NCBI GenBank assembly: GCA_008704415.1
Contig: VXIS01000060.1
Span: forward strand, 1-64,000
DNA from: Sphaerosporella brunnea
Lineage: Eukaryota; Ascomycota; Pezizomycetes; Pezizales; Pyronemataceae
DNA length: 64,000 bases
Reading direction: 5' to 3'
The translations under genes and the position numbers were made by a program. Below the pieces are notes generated by a model that was given only the letters and a program-made list of their open reading frames with translations, was not told the origin of the DNA and ran no database searches. Shown here in pieces: positions 44,324-56,724 of this stretch (within the stretch, counting starts at the first letter, position 1; every line of letters begins with the position of its first letter).

Positions 44324-45386
44324 ATGTATCAAGAGGATTCGGAATGGGACGATATCATCCCGCTGCCCCAGGACGATGGCGAACTTCCGTTGTCTCAAAT
44401 AGCCTACACCGAAGAGTATGCAGAGGCAATGGCCTACCTCCGCGCCATCATGGCCAAGGACGAGTGCAGCGAGAGAGCGTTGAAGATCACTAAACACATC
44501 ACGGAGATGAACCCAGCACATTACACAGTCTGGTACGTTGCCATCCCCGCTCGCTGTTCTGGACACTTATGGAGCTCATTTTGCAGGCTTTATCGCGCAA
44601 AGGTCGTCTTCGCTTTGAACGCGGACATCCGGTCCGAGATCAAGTTCTTGAACGACAAGGCACTACGTCACGAGAAGAACTACCAGATATGGCATCACCG
44701 ACAGATGATGATGGACAAACTGGGCGATCCAACCGGTGAAACAGAGTTTATCTCGCAGATGTTCGAGAAGGATTCAAAAAATTATCATGTCTGGTCGTAT
44801 CGGCAGTGGCTGGTCAAGCGCTTCGATATATGGGATGCCGGCGAACTAGAGTATGTGGAAAAGCTCCTCGAGAAGGATATCAGGAACAACTCGGCTTGGA
44901 ATCACCGGTTTTTCGTGTTGTTCGGGAGAGGCAACAACCCCAGTCAAGAGATAATCGACAGGGAAATTAAGTGCGGGATACCGTCATGATGTTGTCGGAC
45001 TACGAAGTTAACGGGATATAGGTTTACAGAGGAGGCAATCTTCTTGGCTCCACAGAATCCTAGTCCGTGGAACTACATACGTGGGTAAGGACTTCCTTGG
45101 ATCACGTGTAATGACTCGGCTCATAATTGGCAGAGTGCTCTCCCGCGTGAACATGCCTCTATCCACTTTCGAAGCCGTATGCAAGCACTATGCGCCGACA
45201 GGGAATCCAAGCCGCATAACCTCTTCGCATGCTCTCGATATGCTCGCCGATATCCAAGCTTCAAGGCCGGATACAAGGGAGGAGGCGGAAGTCGCCCTCC
45301 AACTTCTAGCTGAGAAGTTTGATCCTATACGCACCAATTACTGGAATCACCGGAAAGTTCTGTTGCAGAAAGCAGGTACAGCTTGA
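44324..45386 (+). CDS. ram2: Protein farnesyl/geranylgeranyltransferase alpha subunit
   Basis: RAM2 is the shared alpha subunit of farnesyltransferase and geranylgeranyltransferase I, which prenylate CaaX proteins such as Ras and Rho in the cytosol. Four exons (44324-44532, 44587-44970, 45022-45084, 45134-45386) encode 302 residues starting MYQEDSEWDDIIPLPQDDGE. The prenyltransferase alpha repeats are clear: NPAHYTVWLYRAKVVFAL, ALRHEKNYQIWHHRQMMMDK, DSKNYHVWSYRQWLVKRFD, IRNNSAWNHRFFVLFGR, PSPWNYIRGVLSR, and the final RTNYWNHRKVLLQKA. Each carries the Trp-x3-Arg type signature. The length is slightly short of the usual 310-380 residues but complete. Confidence 0.95.
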
Positions 45387-45394
45387 TACGTGGT

Positions 45395-46639
45395 CTATCC
45401 TCTTCTCCGCTTTCGCGACTTTTCTTTGATGGGTGTCAACGGCTTAGTCAACGCATTTTTTGCCTGTCGTGAGTGGGGCCTTCGGAAAGGGGGGTTCTCG
45501 GCAGCCTCTTCTGCAACCTCATCTTCCTCCGTCTCCTTTGCATTTTTCCGCTTTGTGCTCTTCTGCGGCTTGCTCGCCTCTTTCGAGGATCCCACCTTCT
45601 TCTGCAATGTCGGAATGTAAGCGCTTGTTCTACCTCCCACCGTGACGAATTCCACCTTTTCGCCCGTGGGGAGTTTGTTCTCCTGACTCTTGTTCCCTTT
45701 GCCCCAGCGATGAAGCATGAGCCAGTTGTCTGGAAACTTTGAGCTGTCGGCATCCGTCTCCACTGCGATCCTGGTCACTTCAAGCAACGCTTTATGTAAT
45801 TCGGCCACGTGAGACTCGTCCAGGTGGTTAGTATAGGATTCCGGATGCAATCTTGCGTGATAGAGAATCTCGTCTCTGCAAAAAACGTCAACAACTGCTG
45901 TCAATATGATCAAATCTGTCTGGATTGCATCCGTACCCCACCCAGTTACCAATCCCGGCGATTCTTGCCTGGTCAAGTAGCCATGCCTTGATGGGCACTT
46001 TGCGTGCCTTCAACTGCATCTGCAACCACGCCAGCGAAATGGGCTCCTGCACCGGATCGGGGCCGTTTTCTTTCAGGGGCGATACGTTGCGCAGGTCGTT
46101 GCCATCGTGCTCTATGAGTCGGATCCGCGCAAGGCGTCGGACGTCGCACAGCGCAATCTCATTGTTGGAATCTTGGAGTTTGAAGACGAACTTGTGGTAT
46201 TTGGGCGGCCATTCCATCTCCTCTGGCTTCTCCGCCGCGCGGTAGTGAGACATGGGATCGTCTTTGATGTGGATCCAGCCAGTCATGCCTGTTCGCGATC
46301 TCAGAGAGAGCTGTACTGAGGATCGGCGTATGTATGCTTACCGAAATGCATGAGTGGATGGGCTCGACAAGAATCGTCCATCACGAGCCTTTCAAGCTAG
46401 ACGTCAATTACAGATGCAGAGAGAGAGAGATGCACAGCCGCCACCACCAACCAGAAGTATTTCCCCCACTGCTTCGCTGCCAGCACCTTATGCCCTTCCA
46501 GCGTGCGTTTGAACTCATCGGCGGTGGTGTCTTTGAAGACTATTGTGTCCTGCGAAGCTTGAACGGACAAGATGGTCTTTCCAACTAGATGCTGGTTTAA
46601 GCGGCGGACGATGCGAGCGACTTCCCCGATCTCGGGCAT
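45395..46639 (-). CDS. FPG-type DNA glycosylase, zinc-less finger form
   Basis: Formamidopyrimidine-DNA glycosylases excise oxidised purines and nick the strand. The start gives MPEIGEVARIVRRLNQHLVG with the catalytic N-terminal Pro2 and Glu3. Four exons are joined in frame: GKYFW to LVMDDSCRAHPLMHFG to MTGWIHIKDDPMSHYR, and GIGNWVG to DEILYHARLHPESY (intron donor GTACGG). The helix-two-turn-helix ARIAGIGNWVGDEILYHARL is intact. As in plant and fungal homologues, the C-terminal zinc finger is replaced by a zinc-less finger, MLHRWGKGN then FVTVGGRTSAYIPTLQKK. It ends in a Lys/Arg/Glu-rich disordered tail (IKEKSRKRRRG) suited to nuclear location and DNA binding. It converges with RAM2, only 8 bp between stops. 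Confidence 0.94.
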
Positions 46640-46672
46640 TGTGGGAGCGATCAGATGAGCAAAGTGCTACAA

Positions 46673-47527
46673 TATGGGTACTCAAGCATCGATATGGTAT
46701 GGGATATGGTGCAAGGCGCTTTAAGCGTACACCGTCACTGGTTTGGGGTTACCCGGTTGAAACTAGAGGGGCGCCGACCTTTAGAGAGCACCACAACCAA
46801 AAAAATAGTTCATAAAAGCACGATACGATTAAAGGGAAGTATGTTCCAAACAATTTCGTGCTCTCCGATTTCAATTTGGTGTTGTGGTGGTGGAGAAGTA
46901 AGAGTATGAAATTCCCAGACGTTACCCCCAGTAAGTCGCCGACACTCTAAGGATTTTGGTGGGTCTCGCTCAATCACTCGCAGTTCGCACATTCATACCC
47001 TTAGTTCTCCACCTCCACAAGACCAAATTCAAATCGGAGATCGTAGACTTGCTCAGAACATCCTTCTCTTTAATCGTATGGTGCTTTTACAAACTATTTT
47101 TCTGGTTGTTCTGCTCTCTAAAGGTCGGCGCCCCTCTAGTTTCAACCGGGTAACCCCAAACCAGTGACGGTGTACGCTTAAAGCGCCTTGCACCATATGG
47201 GTTTGGGTACTAAGATAGCGCGAGAATTTGCCGCTGCCGATTGGCTGGTGAGATTTTAGTTTCTGGTTTCCATACCGTGAACCCATACTGCTCCGCCGCT
47301 CCGGAGGTCCCTGAGTTCATGATATGGATTGAGAACACGCAAACTAGCGCTGTTTGTGGTATCGATCTTGCATTAGCATAAATTCAGCGTCTACGCCAAA
47401 CACTAAAGGAACCCCAGCTACCCACATACCATATGGGGGTCCTCAACGTTCTCCATACAAATGGATTGCCATGCTAAGATAGTGCGCAAACCATATCCCA
47501 TACCATATCGATGCTTGAGTACCCCTA
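46673..47527. mobile_element. Outer MITE carrying a nested MITE
   Basis: GGGTACTCAAGCATCGATAT and the next 14 bases (46676-46709) match in inverse complement the right end (to 47524). Both ends are bordered by TA (46673-46674 and 47526-47527). Without the inner 493-bp element the outer one is about 360 bp. Just inside the arms the two sides share a weaker inverted CTAAGATAG word. No transposase is present. Confidence 0.8.
46705..47197. mobile_element. 493-bp MITE, copy 2, nested in the outer MITE
   Basis: It has the same order and orientation as 40509-40999 and the same TATGGTGCAAGG ends with TA borders. Its two arms have diverged from each other more than in copy 1, for example CCACAACCAAAAAAATAG in the left arm against the better-preserved right arm. 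The insertion lies at a TA within the left terminal repeat of the outer element, which fixes the order of the two events. Confidence 0.9.
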
Positions 47528-47670
47528 ATGCCCGCCGATTTCCTAGCGTAGGCAAACGAAACTTTTGAATGATGTCTAGAAGTAAACATTAAATATCGTG
47601 CAACATAATTTTTACGTCTAGATATAGAGGAAAGAAAAGATATGTATATACGACAAAAAACGAACACAGT

Positions 47671-49248
47671 TTAAAGCTCCTCCTTCTCCTGCTCCTGCTC
47701 CTGCTTCACCCCGACAGTCTTCAAAAGCTCCTCTCGGACTGAATTCTCCTCGACCACCGCGCCGCCATCGAAAGGATCCGTCGCGGCTCCACTCTTCAAT
47801 CCTGCAATCAGGGCATCGACATCTCTCTCCAATCCCCTCGCCGCCTCCGACAGTCCTAAGGGAATGGGCGGCACCAGCCCCTGCAACCCCGACAGGCCTC
47901 CACGTTTCACAAACACGACCTGCATCAACACCGCAAACACCATGACAGCAACCAAGCTCAGCAACACACTGATAGCCGTCTGTCTCGCCACAGCACCGGA
48001 GCGCAACAAAGCGTACCCATCCCCGGAGGCCACAAGCGGGAGTGTGTGCACGACAATCGAGTTTCCAACACTAGTAGTAGCTACGCGGATGCCCTTTGGG
48101 GCCTCTTCATTCTCCTCCACATCCGCCGACGCAGCAGAAGGTGGCGCAACAGGTGGCGGCGGCGAAAATACAACTTTGCTGATCTGGAACGGGTGCACGC
48201 CACGGAATAGTTGTGCCCGCTTTATTCGCGGCGAGTCGTGGTTTTCTACAGAGAGGATTTCGAGACTTTGATCTGCGCCTGATACCGCGATTGCCCCTGA
48301 GCCAGAGAAGAGATCAGCTACGTCCAGCCCGGTGGCTGCCTTGATGCCGCTGTGTAGCTTCTTCCGCGTAACAATGCTGCCAGTGGTGGCATCCAGGAGG
48401 AGTAGTTCTGCGCCTGAGCGTGCGGGTGCATTCATGACTGCTACGATACGGTCATTTCCCAGGAACCGCAGAGAGCGGAAGGCACCCGGGATCGGAGGCG
48501 TGGGCTGGAAGTTGAGTCTGTTTGGCGCGCTGGAAGTGGCAGTGGCCGGCGTTATGAAGATCTCCTTCGCCGTGCAATACGCGAGCGTGCCGTCATCGGT
48601 CAAATCGAGGTCAGCCACCTCGGATTCGGTAGCGATACGGCGCTTGACGGTGTAATCAGTGGTAGAGACGACCAGGAGCTCAAAGTTGCTTTTTCCGCCG
48701 CCAGTAGCGGTAGCAGCTAGAGACCCCCGGGAGCGCAGGACTCGTTGGTAAACATCGACCGTCTTGTAAGACGTGAATAGTTGCTTTTTGGTCTCGGCCG
48801 TGATTGAATCCGAGGCGATGGAGAACACGCGGAAGTGCTCGTTCTTTCCTTCTCGCTGCTGGGATTCGGCGCTATTGACGCCGGCCAGCAGCGTGGGTGT
48901 GCAGGGTTTGGACTTCTTGTTGTTTGAGGGCGACGGCCGGGCGACAGCCATAGACATGCATGAGTCCTCGGATGTGCCTAGGTCGTATTCCGCCAGTTGC
49001 ACGATGTTTGTTGAGGTTGCCGATTGCGAGGAGGTGGATTTCGACACATCGAGCAACGTCTGTTACCGTCAGGCAAAACTGGGGAGGGGTATGGGAGAAG
49101 CGGAAGGAGGAGGATATACGATCTTGTTTCCGACTCCGCTGCGGCCCTCGCCGCCGCCGCCGCCGACTACGAGTCTGTCGCCATCGAGGAAGTCGGCGCT
49201 GTAGAGTGGATAGGTGAGGGTAATCTTTTCGCTTGTTGTCGCGGGCAT
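47671..49248 (-). CDS. sec12: SEC12-type Sar1 guanine nucleotide exchange factor
   Basis: Sec12 is an ER type II membrane protein whose cytosolic WD40 propeller loads Sar1 with GTP to start COPII coat assembly. Two exons (49248-49120, 49059-47671) encode 505 residues. The N-terminus MPATTSEKITLTYPLYSADF and the glycine-rich LVVGGGGGEGRSGVGNKI include the K-loop region characteristic of Sec12. The propeller contains VADLDLTDDGTLAYCTAKE and FRSLRFLGNDRIVAVMNAP. One transmembrane helix follows near residue 415 (AISVLLSLVAVMVFAVLMQV), then a lumenal tail ending in EQEQEKEEL. The terminal EEL is not a standard ER retrieval signal. Domain order and size fit. Confidence 0.92.
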
Positions 49249-49801
49249 GGTTGGGCTAGTGTCTGTGTAGAGTTCCGGGCGGAGGGAGGGTGGTTGTCGT
49301 TGTGGACGGAAGCTCGATTGGCCGCTTAAGCGCCGCCAATGAAGTCATCCTTCCCTCACTCTTTGTGCTGCCGGTCGAGGAATTCGCGAAGTTGACATCA
49401 GGATACGCTCACTACGCAAAAGGGTTTAATCATCGGGCTGTGGGGTTTCTCCGCTTTCTTATGAAGCCCTTTCTAAAGAACAAATGAAGGGTTTAGGAGT
49501 CTCGTCGGGTTGATTTTCAAAGGTAAACGTCTTTACACCTTGTTTATCCCAATCATTTTCCCAGAATTTAGACCTCTAGAAATCTGAACAGAGTTTTGCG
49601 GGAAGTGTCCAATGGGCGCAATATATTCGTTTTGTGCCTGGTGATAATTGAGAGTTTGCGATTTCAATATAAATTCTAAATTTTGTGCTCGGAATTGCCA
49701 AGAGTCCTCGGTTGCCATCATCAATTCAGAATTTAAGGTGAAATCGCAAACTCTCGAATCGCCGTATGCTAGCTGTAAGCAATTTTCTTAACCCCCTAAC
49801 C
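49249..49801. other. SEC12 promoter and CFD1 3' flank
   Basis: The 553 bp lies between two minus-strand genes. It includes the foldback at 49650-49755. No gene is seen. Confidence 0.5.
49650..49755. repeat. 106-bp foldback with 17-bp arms
   Basis: GAGAGTTTGCGATTTCA at 49650-49666 is the exact complement of 49739-49755. Weaker pairing of AAATTCT words continues inward. There is no second copy in the window. Confidence 0.75.
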
Positions 49802-50723
49802 TCAAGAATTGACCTTTGCTACCAGCTTCTCCGTAATATCCTTGAATATCGGCTCTAGCTTCGATTTTCCATATTGCTCCACAAGCGGCGCCTCCTCCGA
49901 AGACTGACTCTCAATCATAAGATTGAACGAGGGGTCAATCGGAACTGCACCGAAGAATTCCACTGAGAACTGCTCCGCCATGGTCTTTCCGCCACCAGAT
50001 GAGAATACGTTTGTACACTCGCTGCAGTGGGGGCACACAAAGCCGCTCATGTTCTCGACCACGCCCAAAATGTTGATTCCAACTTTCGTGCAAAAGTTGA
50101 TTTCCTTGCGGACATCTGCCGTTGATATCGCCTGAGGGGTAGTGACTATGACCGCTCCGTCTGGGTTCACGGTGCGCATCTGCTCCGCCAGCGAAATGTG
50201 CTCATCGCTCGTGCCTGTGCTTCCGTCAGCTCCACCCAGCCTTTCAATACTCCAGCCAAAAGGCGCATACCGGGCGGAGTATCAATCAACAGATAATCAA
50301 GCTCCCCCCACACAACGTCGGTCATAAACTGCCTCACCATCGCCGTCTTTTTCGGTCCACGCCACACCACACTGTCGCCGCGGTCCCGCAACAAAAACCC
50401 AAGACTCATGCAGCATATGCTTCCGCCATTCTCAGTTGCTGTTCCCACAGGGACTGGTATCCACCCGCGCGCTCCTTGCGTCACTTTTTTGTCCTCGACG
50501 TTGAACATTCGCGGGATGTTGGGGCCTGTCAGATCGATATCTAGAACCCCGACTCTGTGGCCGCGCCGCGCGAGAGAAAGTGCCATTTGGGTCGTTACGG
50601 AGGACTTTCCGACTCCGCCTTTACCGGAGAGAACCTGGTAAGAGTATGAGCGAGTGAGTGAGTGATGGGATGAGCATGGAGTGGGCGCACCAGGATTACG
50701 TGCTTCACGCCTTCCAGTGACAT
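49802..50723 (-). CDS. cfd1: CFD1/NUBP2 cytosolic Fe-S cluster scaffold ATPase
   Basis: Cfd1 forms a scaffold with Nbp35 for assembly of cytosolic and nuclear Fe-S clusters. It is a deviant Walker P-loop ATPase. Three exons are supported: [11 protein letters not shown] joins [20 protein letters not shown] (the P-loop), and DTPPG joins [15 protein letters not shown] across a GTATGC intron. Other landmarks are [14 protein letters not shown], the switch region YLLIDTPPG, and [20 protein letters not shown]. The last holds the CPHC motif that binds the bridging cluster, plus a third Cys. The C-terminus is [13 protein letters not shown]. No long N-terminal Cys extension is present, which separates it from Nbp35. 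Confidence 0.95.
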
Positions 50724-50959
50724 TTTGCGAATTGGTTTGTTCGGGTGGCTAGCTGGTAGTTTTAAAGGGGTCTGAGAAAGTTGCAGAAGTTGGAGAAGTT
50801 CCTGTGCTGCGTGGTTCCCATTGGAGTCGATGCTTATCAATCGCCAAAAGGAACGAAGGCGACTTTCCCCACATGACGTAACTGGCTGAAGCGTGATGTG
50901 GCTCACAAGCAACGAGCTTTTAACGCGATTTTCTACTTAGATCTGCACCACACACCAAA
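50724..50959. promoter_or_regulatory. Compact bidirectional promoter between CFD1 and MIX23
   Basis: Only 236 bp separate the two divergent start codons, so both transcripts must share this DNA. A TGACGTAA word (palindromic TGACGT core, bZIP/CRE-like) lies near 50874-50881. The assignment of that site is inference. Confidence 0.55.
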
Positions 50960-51717
50960 ATGAATCTCCATAGCACCGCCAGGTACGCGCGATCCGTTCT
51001 AGCCTCTGCGCCATCGATTTGTTCCGGCGATATCTGACTGGCCATGCGCCTTTACAGACAAGACACTGCCTCCACCGGCTCACCTCCGACGAAGCTCGAC
51101 CATCCCCCGCTCACCCCACAGTTCTGTTTCAACACCAGAGCTTTGAAAGGTAGGAATAGCGCAATTTGAGTTACATGCCGCCTATTAGAGAGTGCTGATC
51201 TAGTAAAACAGATTTCCTGCGAACGTCCAGGGCCACAATAGACGATACCATCAATCAGAACCTGAATGCTCTCGTAACACCGGCCAGCCAAAAGTTCGAT
51301 CCTTCCATCACCGTCCGGCGTGTTCCACCTCCGGCTTCGAAAACAATCGAACCCGAAAAATGCAAGGCGTTCACGAAAAACGTATTGATGCCGTCCTGGC
51401 AAAGCCGTAGCGATGTTCTTGCGTACTGCGCATCCGTTGCCACCTCCGACGACCCCGACGACCCCGACATCCTCGCAGAACGGGCGGCAGACAGGGAGAG
51501 GATTGTCGACGAGAGATTGGATCCCTACTCTGGCCGGTTCTTCCCCAGAGCGACCAGAACCGAGGCGCTGGCTCAGGTCATAAGGAATGAGCGAATGGTG
51601 GAAAATATTGTCAGAGATCGGACTTGGAGAGTCGTGAACGAGCGCTGCGGTTACTTTGGTGCGTCGGAGAGTTGGCAGGAGGTATTGGATGCATGGCAGA
51701 AAAGCGGAGGGAAATAA
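50960..51717 (+). CDS. mix23: Cid2/Mix23-family protein
   Basis: The protein belongs to the Cid2 (caffeine-induced death protein 2) family, whose yeast member Mix23 is a small mitochondrial intermembrane-space protein linked to protein import. Three exons (50960-50982, 51058-51149, 51212-51717) encode 206 residues. The family blocks are LTPQFCFNTRALKDFLRTSR, ATIDDTINQNLNALVTP, VLMPSWQSRSDVLAYCASVA, RERIVDERLDPYSGRFFPR, and NERMVENIVRDRTWRVVNER. Cysteines are in FCF, EKCK, AYCAS and ERCGY. There is no clear presequence, as expected for oxidative trapping in the intermembrane space. It is divergent from CFD1. Confidence 0.9.
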
Positions 51718-51994
51718 TTTCTGTGATCGGGGGGAAAAAAACGGGCGGGAGTCGTGTCTAGCGTGACAAACAAAGCTATGCACATCGGAGGTTTGTCTCG
51801 TCGCTCGACTGCGTATTCCCGGCGAGTAAATGCTGATCGATGTGCAATATAGTCTCATCTCTTGTACATATAAATACATACTTGTATCATTACCATCGCT
51901 TCAATTAACTAGATTAGTATTCTTCGTCGACTTGTATCGGATTCCTAGTTGCTCGGCTTCAGCACGCAATCGAACGGCGTCAATTTGACACCAA

Positions 51995-52919
51995 ATGGCG
52001 ACATCGACAATGCCAGCACCAGCGGATGAGTGGCAGGAACATCGCACACAAAGAGCAGCGATAAATCACGGCCCTCCCCCAGCGCTGAGTCCAGCTCTCT
52101 TATTCGAACCAGTCCTCACTACTCTAAAATCAGCCTCGGGTGGAGTTTACACATTTTGCAGCCCAGAATCGCACCGAGCCTCAGGGTCCCGATTACAGTC
52201 TCCGGTAGCCGGAAAAAACATTGACCCAGGCAAAATCTCTCTTCGACGCTCATCGTCCGCGGGCCAACCCAATGTCCCTTCTCCCAACTCCTCCGCCCGA
52301 ATATGAGCACGAGAAGAGCAATTTCCTGGTTGCTTCACCGTATACAGATCTGGCACACCTACTCGATCTCGCGACGTTAAGCCCGCCATGTCAGTTGATA
52401 GCAACGGCCTTAACGGCAATGCAGGCCGTCACGGATTCCTACGCGACTACAGCTTATGAGGACGCATTCAATTGGGCGGATGTGGTTGCTCGGCTGGCGC
52501 AACTCGCCGAGGCCGGCGGCTATACGTATCCGGAGACTTCGTTCTATGTCATTGTCTTCCGCTCGCGGGTCCCTCACTCGACCAGCCGCGCATACCTTGG
52601 TGACCTCGATGCCGAGACGCACAGAGAAGCCGTTGCCAGCGGGGGCCTGCTCAAGTATTGGTTCGGAACACCAGATAAGGATGGTAGAAATTTGGCGACC
52701 TGTTTGTGGAGGAACCGGAGCGATGCAAAACGCGGCGGAGCTGGCAAGGTATCATCTTCGTATTGCTGCAGTTGAGAGACGAGTGATTGACTATGACAGG
52801 GACACGCGCAAGCAATGCTCGAAGTCCGGGGACTATACCTCGAATGGAGGGTTGAGAGGCTGAGGTTTATTGTGGGAGAGGGCGCAAAGTCCTGGAGGAT
52901 TGTGCAGTGGGAGGATTAA
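51995..52919 (+). CDS. UPF0643 family protein, function unknown
   Basis: The C-terminal two thirds match the fungal UPF0643 family, for which I know no function: LVASPYTDLAHLLDLATL, FNWADVVARLAQLA, TSFYVIVFRSR, HREAVASGGLLKYWFGTPD, RNLATCLWRNRSDAKRGGAG. A GTATCA-CAG intron (52749-52799) joins GGAGK to GHAQAMLEVRGLYLEWRVER, ending RIVQWED. The start at 51995 (MATSTMPAPADEWQEHRTQR) is in another frame from the conserved part, so one more intron is needed, perhaps with a GTTTAC donor near 52143. The N-terminal part is therefore uncertain. The conserved core is complete. Confidence 0.8.
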
Positions 52920-54470
52920 AGGTGTGCGATCACTCGTCTGCGTTATAGACTGTTGCAGCATTAGATTGGCGTTTTTGGAGCGTTTTTGATTATTAAACAA
53001 GGCTTTGTTCGACGCCGGAAACGAGATATGGAGTGTGATTCAGGCCACAGATCAGTGGCTGTAATTGGGCTGGACATGGTGCATGGTATCGATTTATTCG
53101 GCCGGTGAGAATTGATGAAACACACGCACCTCTGTCGTGAACGCCATCCATAATCCTCAGACTCTCCCCCGGCTCCACCTCATAGTCCCTAGGCAATACC
53201 GCAACAACTGCAGTAATTTGTGGACCTCGCTGAATATTCTTCCTTTCTCACCTTTGATATCGTGTGCTTAAGCACGCTTAGTAAGCGATGATTGAACTCT
53301 TTCGAGTCTTGCAAGAACGTGACCGTCACATAATAGCACTCCGGGCTTGGGTTTTACATATCCTTTCCGGAGTGAGACTGATATGGTCGCCATTCACTTT
53401 TCAGAGCCACGCTTTCCAGTTATCGCCATGGGGATCTTGGGAGGTTTGATGCAGGCATTGATGGGAGATATCCCGGGCTTCAATGAAGAAGAATCTGTAT
53501 GTTTATAACTATAGGCAGTGCCAGCCATACCACCATAGAATAGTACTCCATACACCTTTAGGAAATAGGGACATACTTTGTGTTGCCTCTTGCGGGGGTG
53601 TAAATGGCTTTATGTTTGCGCTTGCGAGGCACTATGTACTCAAGAATCACTGTAACCCAATAGATTTTGCACAGCGTTTTAGCATCCCTGACTTGCGTGA
53701 CGGGTGACATGCAGATGCTGGAGTAACTAACATACCACGTTTATAATTGATTGCGGGCGAGCTTTTGTTGATGGAAAAGACAGGAGTCGTGTGCCGTGAT
53801 TCTTCAAGATCCACTCACTCCACGTATCTGAGCGGCGTCTTCAGTTTATTGAATCAAACTGTTCCGCTTTGCTGTAATTATGTTTCTCCAGGCAATTATT
53901 ACCCATCTTAGCAAGCAATTTGAAAACGCAAAGTCTATGTATTGTGGGGTGGGCGGGAGCGCATCGGAGACCACAAGGTGCGGATGGGTATTTGAAGCTC
54001 TCCGCCTCATCTCGAGCTATGGCGGCTCTTTCGTCTGCTGAACACTTGTTAAGCACCGGACACGGGAGTCCTCTGGATGCGAAGGCGAAGTTTGGCCGTG
54101 ATGCTGCTGCCAGGCAGAAGAGAGGATAGTGGGGTTTATGATAAGTGGCTGCTTCTGATCTGCCGTAGCGCTAAGGCAGAAGGGGCTTGGTTGAAAAGAG
54201 CCACCGAACAACGCCCACAAGGGTCTCAGTTTAGTTTAGTTCCCTCCGGATGCCCCGTGGTCGAAGGTTAAAACCGAAGCCACCCCGCCCTCCACGAAAA
54301 AAAACAACCCCTTCATCCTTCTTACCTTCTCCCTCCAACTCCCTCTTCCTCAATCCCTTTATTCTTTCTCCATATATCCCAGGTTTGCCCCTCCTGTTCG
54401 CAATTGAAAATCTCTTCGAAAACTGTCGGTTTACTAACTGCCCCACAGTCCTTCAACAATCTCTATCAAA
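52920..54470. other. Intergenic region with possible decayed coding traces on the minus strand
   Basis: About 1.55 kb without a secure gene. On the minus strand, 53130-53330 yields protein-like strings such as CYYVTVTFLQDSKEFNHRLL and LPRDYEVEPGESLRIMDGVH, but in frames that cannot be joined cleanly. The last 250 bp is CT-rich on the plus strand and is the SAH1 promoter. Confidence 0.4.
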
Positions 54471-56235
<1,765 letters not shown>

Positions 56236-56724
56236 GCTGTGTGAGAACCAACTTCTCACGGCCTAGATCATTTTTTTTGAAAGAGTTTCTGTCTTCAACG
56301 GCATTCTGTTAGGGAAATGGTCTTTTTTCTTTTAAAATCTTTCCTTTGTTCTTTTGTTGCTTTGGGGGTCATATCGGGGCGTTCTGGGTTCAACAGCTAG
56401 GACATTTTATATTGGTGTTTATATCTTCTGGGCCACGGCTCTACCTCTGTATGAGGATCGGTAGAATTACAACGACTCTGTTCCACCGATTGAATGGACA
56501 GTTGTGTCTGGAGTGAAAAAAAGACGCAGACGGCGCGGCAACCCCCTAACCCTCGTCATTTGCCATCACCAGCCACAAGGTTGTCTGCGCCACAGTGAAC
56601 CCTGTCAGATGGGGAAGCTTGTGCTACCATCATCTCCAGGTGCTTGCGCGCGAAGCTTACCTACTTTCCCAAACGCTTGCATTTTCCTACCACGACAAAC
56701 AGTTTCCGAGACAGACCTCCATGA
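56236..56724. other. SAH1 3' flank and VRL1 promoter
   Basis: The 489 bp lies between two plus-strand genes. The first 200 bp is T-rich, as in a 3' untranslated region. No separate gene is seen. Confidence 0.5.

Larger units (their letters stand above)
46640..47670. other. Intergenic region filled by nested MITEs
   Basis: Almost the whole gap between the FPG start and the SEC12 stop is occupied by the outer element (46673-47527) and, within it, MITE copy 2 (46705-47197). The FPG promoter must therefore lie within about 35 bp of unique DNA plus the transposon. Confidence 0.6.
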
